A DNA stretch of 64,000 nt, taken from Oxalobacter sp. (GTDB lineage Bacteria; Pseudomonadota; Gammaproteobacteria; Burkholderiales; Burkholderiaceae_D). Shown here piece after piece: positions 57,353 through 64,000 of this stretch. Position 1 is the first letter of the stretch, and the number at the start of each line of letters is the position of its first letter. The notes under the pieces were generated by a model, which worked only from the letters and a program-made list of their open reading frames with translations, had not been told where the DNA came from and did not search any database. The stretch covers positions 1 to 64,000 of the forward strand of contig JAHAYL010000040.1 in NCBI GenBank assembly GCA_018384065.1, in the 5' to 3' direction. Both the position numbers and the translations under genes were made by a program.

Positions 57353-58918
57353 TTATCTGGATTCCATCAGTGCACGGGCTGTTTCCTGCAGAGCCCTCGC
57401 TGTATCATCATATTCATCATCAATCATCTGCTGTTCTTCGTCGGTAACGTCTGCAAGCTCGTTATCCAGCAGCTGCCGGGCACGTTCAACAGGCAGTGCC
57501 AGGATTGCCCCAAACTCGTCATATGCCAAGCCAGCGAAACGTTCAACAGTCAGGATGCCTGCATTGCCCAACTTTGTCGCAACGGCAGTCGTCATCCCAT
57601 CAAGATCCCTGAGTGCCGGTTCCATATCCTTCGTGGCTTCCTCATAAGCAATCTCTTCACTGACGAAAATATCCCGTGCACGCTTGCGGAGTTCCTTGAC
57701 GGTTTCCTCATCAAAAGCTTCAATCTCAAGCATTTCATTCATCGGGACATACGCGATTTCTTCAATGGTGGAGAATCCTTCGTCAATCAGGACATCGGCA
57801 ACATCCTGTTCGATATCCAGCTTTTTCATGAAAAGGTCCTGAAGCTCTGCCCTTTCCTGGGCATTCTTGTCATCAGCTTCCTCTTCCGTCATGATGTTGA
57901 TTTTCCAGCCAGTCAGGTCGGTTGCCAGACGGACATTCTGACCGTTCCTGCCAATGGCGATTGCAAGGTTTTCCTCATCAACGATGACATCCATCGCATG
58001 CTTGTCTTCATCAACGACAATCGAGCTCACAGAAGCCGGCGCCAATGCACCGATGACAAACTGGGCTGGATCTTCCGACCAAGGCACAATATCCACACGT
58101 TCACCGGAAAGTTCACCGGTAACCGCCTGGACACGGGAACCACGCATCCCGACACAGGTGCCGATAGGGTCAATCCGTCTGTCAAGCGCATGGACAGCAA
58201 TCTTGGCACGGATGCCAGGATCACGGGCAGCCGACTTGATTTCAAGCTGACCATCTTCGATTTCCGGCACTTCACGGGCAAACAGCTGTTTGATGAATTC
58301 CGGGGAAGTCCGTGACAGCAGGACCTGTGTTCCCCTTGGACCACGGTCAACCCGGTAGATGCAGGCACTGACACGGTCACCGACACGCAGGTTTTCTTTC
58401 GGGATCATCTGGTCGCGTGGCAGACGGCTTTCCACCTTGCTGAATTCAATGATGGCATCTCCCTTCTCCATCCTTTTGATGACACCATTGACAATGGACT
58501 CACCACGGTCAAGGAAATCGTTCAGGTTCTGTTCACGTTCTGCATCGCGGATACGCTGCAGGACAATCTGCTTGGTATCCTGCGCAAAACGGCGCCCCAG
58601 GAAGTCACTGGTGTTTTCAATCGGTTCTTCGATGTACTCACCAACCTCGATATCCGGGAACTGTTCCCTTGCCTCAAAGAAGAGGATTTCCTGGTCAGGC
58701 TGCTGGAGCCCCGCTTCATCAGGAACCACTTTCCAGCGGCGGAAAGATTCGCGCTCGCCGGTTTCCCTGTCAATCGCAACACGGATATCCACATCACCCG
58801 GATAACGTTTCTTGGTTGCCAAGGCCATTGCGTGTTCCAAGGCTTCCAGGACGATTTCCTTGCTGACATTTTTTTCGCGCGCCAGCGCATCCACTAACTG
58901 AAGAATTTCAAGACTCAT
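57353..58918 (-). CDS. nusA: Transcription termination/antitermination protein NusA
   Basis: 521 residues. It binds RNA polymerase and controls pausing, intrinsic termination and antitermination. Order: N-terminal RNAP-binding domain (1-130), S1 (about 135-200, [18 protein letters not shown]), KH1 and KH2 (about 200-345, [37 protein letters not shown]) and two acidic C-terminal repeats with helix-hairpin-helix style. The start overlaps rimP by 4 nt (ATGA), so translation is coupled. NusA is positioned to influence the terminator in its own operon leader. Confidence 0.97.
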   Translation of the reverse strand: MSLEILQLVDALAREKNVSKEIVLEALEHAMALATKKRYPGDVDIRVAIDRETGERESFRRWKVVPDEAGLQQPDQEILFFEAREQFPDIEVGEYIEEPIENTSDFLGRRFAQDTKQIVLQRIRDAEREQNLNDFLDRGESIVNGVIKRMEKGDAIIEFSKVESRLPRDQMIPKENLRVGDRVSACIYRVDRGPRGTQVLLSRTSPEFIKQLFAREVPEIEDGQLEIKSAARDPGIRAKIAVHALDRRIDPIGTCVGMRGSRVQAVTGELSGERVDIVPWSEDPAQFVIGALAPASVSSIVVDEDKHAMDVIVDEENLAIAIGRNGQNVRLATDLTGWKINIMTEEEADDKNAQERAELQDLFMKKLDIEQDVADVLIDEGFSTIEEIAYVPMNEMLEIEAFDEETVKELRKRARDIFVSEEIAYEEATKDMEPALRDLDGMTTAVATKLGNAGILTVERFAGLAYDEFGAILALPVERARQLLDNELADVTDEEQQMIDDEYDDTARALQETARALMESR

Positions 58919-59403
58919 GCTTTGCGGCTCCTAAAATCCACCTGGGGTACCAGGTGTGCCCGGTCTATATCCGGAATTGTGAAATGTAATACGGAACTGG
59001 TCTTTCCATCTGGATTGTCGAACTCAAGACCAATCTCATCCCCTTCTGGCTGCTGCAGGATTCCCTGGAATGTCTTCCGGTTCAATCCTTCTACCGGGCG
59101 GCGGAGCCTGACCCACGCTTCAGCACCAGTGAAACGGACAAAGTCCTGAAACTTCTTCAGGGGTCTATCCAAGCCTGGAGACGATACCTCCAGCCGCTCA
59201 TAATCAGCATCCTCAACCATCAGGACATGGGACAGCTGACGGCTGACGGTTTCACAGTCATCCAACGAAATACCGTTACTGCTGCCCGCCTGGTCAGGCA
59301 GGCAGTCGATGTAGACACGCAGGATTCCGCCTGGCGCACGCTCGATATCCACGAGTTCGTAGCCACAGCCTGTCACCGTCTTTTCAATCAGTTCTTCCAA
59401 CAA
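58915..59403 (-). CDS. rimP: Ribosome maturation factor RimP
   Basis: A 30S assembly factor. The start is a TTG in every choice. I prefer 59403 because AGGAG lies 6 nt upstream and the product then begins [20 protein letters not shown] like relatives; the track start at 59421 adds 6 residues. 162 residues. The N-terminal domain ends with [18 protein letters not shown], and the C-terminal Sm-like domain carries [18 protein letters not shown]. First gene of the operon and coupled to nusA. The weak TTG start and the leader structure suggest low, regulated expression. Confidence 0.93.
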   Translation of the reverse strand: MLEELIEKTVTGCGYELVDIERAPGGILRVYIDCLPDQAGSSNGISLDDCETVSRQLSHVLMVEDADYERLEVSSPGLDRPLKKFQDFVRFTGAEAWVRLRRPVEGLNRKTFQGILQQPEGDEIGLEFDNPDGKTSSVLHFTIPDIDRAHLVPQVDFRSRKA

Positions 59404-59436
59404 ACAATGCTCCTGTTCCAATTGCAGCCCCGCCTG

Positions 59437-59493
59437 TTACCAGCCACCATGCCAGTCATGGCAAGATGAAAAAAAAAATGGGCTAAAGCCCAT
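59437..59493 (-). CDS. Possible 18-codon leader peptide upstream of rimP
   Basis: An ATG at 59493 has AAGGAAG 6 nt upstream, better than the rimP signal. It encodes MGFSPFFFSSCHDWHGGW before TAA at 59437. The start lies inside the stem of the intrinsic terminator. A run of Phe codons comes from the T-tract, so the peptide itself may be incidental, while ribosome binding there would interfere with hairpin formation. Too short for the ORF track. Speculative. Confidence 0.35.
   Translation of the reverse strand: MGFSPFFFSSCHDWHGGW
59469..59493 (-). terminator. Intrinsic terminator in the rimP operon leader (candidate attenuator)
   Basis: Minus strand ATGGGCTTTAGCCCAT (6-7-bp stem, small loop) followed by a run of ten T. 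It lies about 55 nt after a strong minus-strand promoter and 65 nt before rimP, with nothing else transcribed in between. This is the layout of transcription attenuation. Confidence 0.75.
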
Positions 59494-59547
59494 CTGTTTC
59501 TTCCTTCTGCCCCATAAAACAACGGGCGAAACCTGTAGTGAAATGAG

Positions 59548-59576
59548 ATTATATACGAATCATGCTGGAACATCAA
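59548..59576 (-). promoter_or_regulatory. Promoter of the rimP-nusA-infB-rbfA-truB-typA operon
   Basis: Minus-strand -35 TTGATG (59571-59576), 17-bp spacer, perfect -10 TATAAT (59548-59553). Transcription would start near 59541, giving a leader of about 135 nt to the rimP start. Confidence 0.7.
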
Positions 59577-59628
59577 TGTTATTGGCGGAATAAATCCAAT
59601 AATATCAACAACCTTGATGCGTTCCAGC
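59564..59628. repeat. Nested inverted repeat GCTGGAAC...GTTCCAGC over the rimP promoter
   Basis: The outer arms GCTGGAAC (59564-59571) and GTTCCAGC (59621-59628) are perfect 8-mers. They are continued by ATCAA/TTGAT, and an inner TTATTGG/CCAATAA pair lies around CGGAATAAAT. The left arm overlaps the -35 of the rimP promoter, so a DNA-binding protein or a cruciform here would affect transcription. Confidence 0.6.
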
Positions 59629-59747
59629 ACCAAGAACCGCCTGAAAATCCCCTGAAAATACTGACCACGTCATGAAAGTCATTGTTTTTTATAGGAAAAA
59701 CCTGTAAAAAGCACCTGCAAACCCTGCTGTTTTATCGGAACAGTATC

Positions 59748-59776
59748 TTGGGTTATCTTCCGGACCGTTGTAAAAT
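59748..59776 (+). promoter_or_regulatory. parE: Promoter of parE
   Basis: -35 TTGGGT (59748-59753) and -10 TAAAAT (59771-59776), 17-bp spacing, 51 nt before the parE start. The hexamers are average. No terminator was seen between it and the divergent rimP promoter. Confidence 0.5.
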
Positions 59777-59827
59777 CCGCAGTTTATCATCCATCTGAAC
59801 CGGCAGCTTGCCCGTTCCTGAACCTTT

Positions 59828-61804
59828 ATGGCAGAAAAAAACACCGGATACAGTGAAGATTCAATCAAGGTGCTGAAAGGCCTAGAGCCTGTCCGGCAGC
59901 GCCCGGGCATGTACACCCGAACGGAAAATCCCCTGCATATCATCACTGAAGTCATTGACAATGCCTCAGACGAGGCAATCGGTGGCTGGTGTACAGACAT
60001 CCAGGTCACCCTGAATGCTGATGGCAGTGTCACCGTTGAGGACAATGGACGGGGCATCCCTGTCGGCATCCATCCTGAGGAAGGCGTTCCTACAGTCCAG
60101 ATTGTTTTCACCCAGTTGCATTCCGGCGGTAAATTCACCAAAGGGACTGACAGTGCATACGCCTTTTCCGGGGGACTGCACGGTGTCGGTGTTTCCGTGA
60201 CAAACGCCCTTTCCAAACGGATTGACGTCACTGTCTGGCGTGACAGGCAGGAACATCATATTGCATTCACTGATGGCGAAGTGTCTGTCCCGCTTTCTTC
60301 AACACTCTTGCCACGCAAGGAAAAACGGACCGGTACGAAAATCACTGTCTGGCCAGATGGCACTTATTTCGATGACCTTGCCATTCCCTTGGCAGACCTC
60401 CGCCATCTTCTTCGGTCCAAGGCAATCCTGCTGCCGGGCCTGAAAGTCTCCCTGACCCAACCTGACGGCAAGGAAGAGACCTGGTATTACGCTGATGGCC
60501 TGAAAGGTTACCTGTCAGAATCCTTGGGACTGGTTTCTGAAGAGGATACGGTGATACCCCTCTTTACCGGGGAACACTATGCCACAGCAGAAGAGGAAGA
60601 CTTCGCTGACGGTGAAGGCGCTGCCTGGGTCATCGCATGGACAGCTGAAGGAACACCTGTCAGGGAATCTTTCGTCAACCTGATTCCAACCCCGGCAGGC
60701 GGTACCCATGAAAACGGGCTGCGTGATGGCCTTTTCAATGCAGTGAAGAATTTCACTGAAATCCATTCATTGATGCCCAAAGGCGTCCGGTTGCTCCCGG
60801 AAGATGTCTTTGTCCGGGTTTCTTTCCTGCTGTCTGCCCGTGTACTGGATCCCCAGTTCCAAGGACAGATCAAGGAAAAACTCAATTCCCGTGATGCTGT
60901 CCGCTTGGTTTCGCACTGCATCCGCCCTGTCTTCGAGCAATGGCTGCACCAGAATGTGGAATATGGCAGGAAGCTGGCAGAACTGGTCATCCGCCAGGCA
61001 CAGGCACGGATGCGCCAGTTGCAGAAAATTGAAAAGAAAAAATCCTCTTCAGTAGCTGTGCTGCCCGGCAAGCTGACTGACTGTGAATCCCATGACACCT
61101 CCCGCAATGAACTGTTCCTGGTCGAAGGCGACTCTGCGGGCGGATCCGCAAAAATGGGACGTGACAAAGAATACCAAGCCATCCTGCCCTTACGGGGTAA
61201 GGTCCTGAACTCCTGGGAAACCGACCGTGACAGGCTGTTTGCCAACCAGGAAATCCACGATATCTCTGTTGCCATCGGGGTTGATCCGCACGGTCCGGAC
61301 GATAACCCCGACCTGTCCGGACTGCGTTACGGCAAAATCTGCATCCTGTCTGACGCTGATGTCGATGGTTCCCATATCCAGGTTTTATTGTTGACACTTT
61401 TCTTTAAGCATTTTCCGAAACTCATTGAAAACGGAAATATTTTTGTTGCAAGACCACCGCTTTTCCGTATTGATGCACCAGCAAGGGGCAGGAAACCCGT
61501 GCAGAAACTTTATGCACTGGATGATGCAGAACTGACCAAGATCCTTGAACGCCTGCATAAAGAAGGCCATAAAGATACCGTGCTTGGCATCTCCCGTTTC
61601 AAAGGGCTTGGTGAAATGAGTGCTGAACAGCTCTGGGAAACCACCTTGAATCCTGACACCCGCCGGCTCCTGCCTGTCATGCTGGGGGATATCGGAAAAG
61701 ACGAATCAGTAAAACGCTTCCAGATGCTGATGGGCAAAGGAGAAGCCGCTGCCCGGCGTTCGTGGATGGAAGAGCATGGCAATGAAGCCGAGACAGATAT
61801 CTGA
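59828..61804 (+). CDS. parE: DNA topoisomerase IV subunit B
   Basis: 658 residues, the ATPase subunit that works with ParC to decatenate daughter chromosomes. The length and close linkage to parC favour ParE over GyrB. GHKL motifs are EVIDNASDEAIGG, EDNGRGIPVG and FSGGLHGVGVSVTNAL. The TOPRIM domain has LVEGDSAGGSAKMGRD and the metal-binding DADVDGSHIQVLLLT. The C-terminus ends with the TTLNPDTRRLLPV segment common to type IIA B subunits. The ribosome-binding site is weak. parC follows after 32 nt. Confidence 0.96.
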   Translation: MAEKNTGYSEDSIKVLKGLEPVRQRPGMYTRTENPLHIITEVIDNASDEAIGGWCTDIQVTLNADGSVTVEDNGRGIPVGIHPEEGVPTVQIVFTQLHSGGKFTKGTDSAYAFSGGLHGVGVSVTNALSKRIDVTVWRDRQEHHIAFTDGEVSVPLSSTLLPRKEKRTGTKITVWPDGTYFDDLAIPLADLRHLLRSKAILLPGLKVSLTQPDGKEETWYYADGLKGYLSESLGLVSEEDTVIPLFTGEHYATAEEEDFADGEGAAWVIAWTAEGTPVRESFVNLIPTPAGGTHENGLRDGLFNAVKNFTEIHSLMPKGVRLLPEDVFVRVSFLLSARVLDPQFQGQIKEKLNSRDAVRLVSHCIRPVFEQWLHQNVEYGRKLAELVIRQAQARMRQLQKIEKKKSSSVAVLPGKLTDCESHDTSRNELFLVEGDSAGGSAKMGRDKEYQAILPLRGKVLNSWETDRDRLFANQEIHDISVAIGVDPHGPDDNPDLSGLRYGKICILSDADVDGSHIQVLLLTLFFKHFPKLIENGNIFVARPPLFRIDAPARGRKPVQKLYALDDAELTKILERLHKEGHKDTVLGISRFKGLGEMSAEQLWETTLNPDTRRLLPVMLGDIGKDESVKRFQMLMGKGEAAARRSWMEEHGNEAETDI

Positions 61805-61836
61805 AACACCGAATTTGATGCTGGGAAACTGATGAT

Positions 61837-64000
61837 ATGAGTGAGCAACCTTCCCTGTTTGACACTGCGCCAAAAACTGAGGAACCGGTAGCGGAGCACC
61901 AGGAATCCCTGATGCTTGCCCGCTTTGCGGAACAGGCATATCTTGACTATGCCATCTCTGTTGTCAAAGGCAGAGCCCTACCGGATGTCTGTGATGGACA
62001 GAAGCCTGTTCAGCGAAGAATCCTCTATGCAATGAATGAGTTACGGCTGTCTTCTGAAGCAAAACCTCGGAAATCAGCTGCTGTGGTCGGCGATGTCTTG
62101 GGCAAACTGCATCCTCATGGCGACCAGTCTGTCTATGATGCCCTGGTCCGCATGGCACAGGATTTCACCATGCGTTATCCATTGGTGGATGGTCATGGGA
62201 ATTTCGGTTCCCGTGACGGGGACGGTGCTGCTGCCATGCGGTACACGGAAGCCAGACTGACACCGGTTTCCCAGCTTCTGCTGTCTGAAATCAACCAAGG
62301 AACCGTTGAATTCCAAGACAATTATGACGGTTCATCCCTTGAACCTGCCATGCTCCCTGCCCGTCTGCCGATAACACTGATGAATGGGGCATCGGGCATT
62401 GCTGTCGGCATGGCAACAGAAATCCCTTCCCATAACCTGAATGAAGTGGCGGATGCCGCCATAGCCTTGATCCGGGATCCCAACCTGTCCCATGAGGAAC
62501 TGATGCGCATCCTGCCAGGACCAGACTTCCCGGGTGGTGGGCAAATCATTTCCAACGCTGATACGATTTCCGATGTTTATGCATCTGGCCGTGGCAGCCT
62601 TAAAGTCCGGGCAAGGTGGAAAATCGAAGAACTGGCACGTGGTCAATGGCAGGCGGTCATCACTGAACTTCCTCCAGTGACATCAACCCAGAAAGTCCTT
62701 CAGGAAATCGAAGAACTGACCAATCCTAAAGTCCGGTCAGGGAAAAAATCGCTTTCCCCCGACCAGGCAGCGTTGAAACAGCAGTTCCTGAGCCTGCTGG
62801 ATACGGTCCGCGACGAATCAGGACGCGATGCACCGGTACGCATCGTCCTGGAACCAAAATCCCGACGCCAGGATCCAGAATCCTTCATGCAGACACTGCT
62901 TGCCCATACATCGCTTGAAGGCAACACCACCATCAACCTGGTGATGATCGGCATAGATGGCCGTCCCCAGCAGAAAGGGCTTGTGCAGATCCTGAAAGAA
63001 TGGATTGAATTCCGTTTCGACACCGTCAGGCGGCGGACCCGCTGGCGCTTAGGTAAAGTCAACGAACGCATCCATATCCTGGAAGGCCGGATAACCGTCC
63101 TGCTGAATATCGATGAGGTCATCCACATCATCCGTGAATCCGATGAACCGAAAATGGCCCTGATGTCCCGGTTCAACCTGTCAGACACCCAAGCAGAAGA
63201 CATTCTTGAAATCCGTCTCCGTCAGCTGGCACGGCTTGAGAAAATCAAGATTGAACAGGAACTGGCTGACCTTCAGAAAGAAAAAGGCAGACTGCAGGAT
63301 GTATTGGAAAAACCCGCTACCCTGCGGCGCCTGATTGTCCGTGAAATCGAAGCAGACCGGAAACAGTTCGGTGATGTGCGCCGTACATTGATCCAGGAAG
63401 AAGAGAAAGCATCGGTCGAACAGCAGATTGCAGACGGTCCTGTCACAGTCATCGTCTCCAAGAATGGTTGGCTGCGGTTACGCCAAGGACATGCTTTGAA
63501 CCTCTCTGCCCTGACCTTCAAGCAGGGAGACAGCCTTTACAGTACCTTTGAATGCCGCACAACAGATGTCCTGCTGGCTTTCTCGAACAAAGGCCGGATC
63601 TATTCAATCCCTGTCCATCAATTGCCAGGCGGCAGAGGGGACGGTACACCGGTCACAACCTTCGCAGAAGTCGGTATCGAAGAGGAAATCGTCCATTATT
63701 ACGCTGGGAAAGCAGATACCCAGATGATGCTGGCCATGTCATCCGGTTACGGCTTTACCACAACGGTCAATGACATGACCAGCCGGACCCGGAACGGCAA
63801 ATCATTCATCACCTTGGAAGAAAATGATACCTTGCTCCAACCTGCTGTCCTGAATGACAGCCAGCAATGGATTGCTGTCCTGTCTGGACATGGCCGCATC
63901 TTGGTATTTGAACGCCATGAACTGCGCTCACTGGCTTCAGGGGGACGTGGGACAACGCTCATTTCCCTGGAGCCTGATGAAAAAATCCTGGCTTTCCTGC
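61837..64000 (+). CDS. parC: DNA topoisomerase IV subunit A (3' end outside window)
   Basis: This open frame runs off the right edge and is missing from the ORF track. From the ATG at 61837 about 721 residues are present; ParC is usually 740-780, so little is missing. The breakage-reunion domain has [19 protein letters not shown], the quinolone region [18 protein letters not shown] and the catalytic Tyr in [11 protein letters not shown]. The coiled-coil C-gate (about 380-500) and a beta-pinwheel DNA-wrapping region follow to the edge. The residue aligned with E. coli Ser80 is Gln97 and that aligned with Glu84 is Asp101. It is cotranscribed with parE. Confidence 0.96.
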   Translation, partial: MSEQPSLFDTAPKTEEPVAEHQESLMLARFAEQAYLDYAISVVKGRALPDVCDGQKPVQRRILYAMNELRLSSEAKPRKSAAVVGDVLGKLHPHGDQSVYDALVRMAQDFTMRYPLVDGHGNFGSRDGDGAAAMRYTEARLTPVSQLLLSEINQGTVEFQDNYDGSSLEPAMLPARLPITLMNGASGIAVGMATEIPSHNLNEVADAAIALIRDPNLSHEELMRILPGPDFPGGGQIISNADTISDVYASGRGSLKVRARWKIEELARGQWQAVITELPPVTSTQKVLQEIEELTNPKVRSGKKSLSPDQAALKQQFLSLLDTVRDESGRDAPVRIVLEPKSRRQDPESFMQTLLAHTSLEGNTTINLVMIGIDGRPQQKGLVQILKEWIEFRFDTVRRRTRWRLGKVNERIHILEGRITVLLNIDEVIHIIRESDEPKMALMSRFNLSDTQAEDILEIRLRQLARLEKIKIEQELADLQKEKGRLQDVLEKPATLRRLIVREIEADRKQFGDVRRTLIQEEEKASVEQQIADGPVTVIVSKNGWLRLRQGHALNLSALTFKQGDSLYSTFECRTTDVLLAFSNKGRIYSIPVHQLPGGRGDGTPVTTFAEVGIEEEIVHYYAGKADTQMMLAMSSGYGFTTTVNDMTSRTRNGKSFITLEENDTLLQPAVLNDSQQWIAVLSGHGRILVFERHELRSLASGGRGTTLISLEPDEKILAFL

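Noticed and set aside
57251-58315. 354-residue plus-strand ORF across nusA and its 3' flank
   Set aside because: Antisense shadow; no ribosome-binding site or domain, and no promoter seen.
59388-59633. 81-residue minus-strand ORF through the rimP leader
   Set aside because: It crosses the promoter, the terminator hairpin and the T-run, and starts upstream of the predicted transcription start.

Overview
The window is bacterial chromosome of roughly balanced GC from a Gram-negative betaproteobacterium. The rimP-nusA-infB-rbfA-truB-typA cluster, dapC-dapD-dapE-prmB, sucA-sucB-lpdA, the hupB-tRNA-Val-tRNA-Asp-ppiD neighbourhood and miaB-phoH-ybeY are arrangements typical of Burkholderiales. An Oxalobacteraceae genome such as Oxalobacter would fit, but that is an inference from gene order and protein style. 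Most of the window is housekeeping core. Accessory material lies mainly at the left end and in a few insertions between core blocks.

Layout. 0-2.3 kb: right end of an IS3-family element that cuts off an ESPR-type (type V secretion) surface protein gene, followed by a divergent tyrosine recombinase; the intergenic region carries repeats. 2.5-11.4 kb: a four-gene RND efflux operon (mdtA, mdtB, mdtC, OprM-like outer-membrane factor) with overlapping genes. 11.5-18.1 kb (minus): a lipoprotein and the 2-oxoglutarate dehydrogenase genes sucA-sucB-lpdA. 18.2-23.3 kb: a zinc-ribbon membrane protein, a small membrane protein, a secreted protein, tRNA-Val(CAC) and an SPFH/SHOCT protein, together resembling the YdjG/YdjH/YdjI membrane module. 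23.4-26.5 kb (minus): citrate synthase, a HAD phosphatase and an SNase-fold protein. 26.6-33.9 kb (plus): a divergent GH15 protein, miaB, phoH, ybeY, a FUSC-type exporter, a YrbL-like protein and a small porin-like protein. 34.1-44.0 kb (plus): an Orn/Lys/Arg decarboxylase, meso-diaminopimelate dehydrogenase, dapC, dapD, dapE, prmB and an ABC-F ATPase. 44.0-48.7 kb: rnhA, gloB, a methyltransferase, a thioesterase and ppiD. 48.7-51.1 kb: two identical tRNA-Asp genes flanking a MATE exporter, then tRNA-Val(TAC) and hupB. 51.2-59.4 kb (minus): typA, truB, rbfA, infB, nusA, rimP. 59.8-64.0 kb (plus): parE and parC, the latter running off the window end and missing from the ORF track.

Genes working together: sucA/sucB/lpdA encode the three components of one complex and gltA supplies the same cycle. 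ddh and dapC/dapD/dapE give two parallel routes to meso-diaminopimelate. mdtABC plus the outer-membrane factor form a complete tripartite pump. The rimP-to-typA cluster serves ribosome maturation and translation initiation, and its leader carries a promoter, an intrinsic terminator and a short Shine-Dalgarno-equipped ORF, suggesting attenuation. No CRISPR array, rRNA operon or prophage was seen. The most unusual items are the interrupted ESPR gene beside its repeat-bearing recombinase, the SPFH/zinc-ribbon module without a visible pspA, the MATE gene between duplicated tRNA-Asp genes, and the rimP leader.
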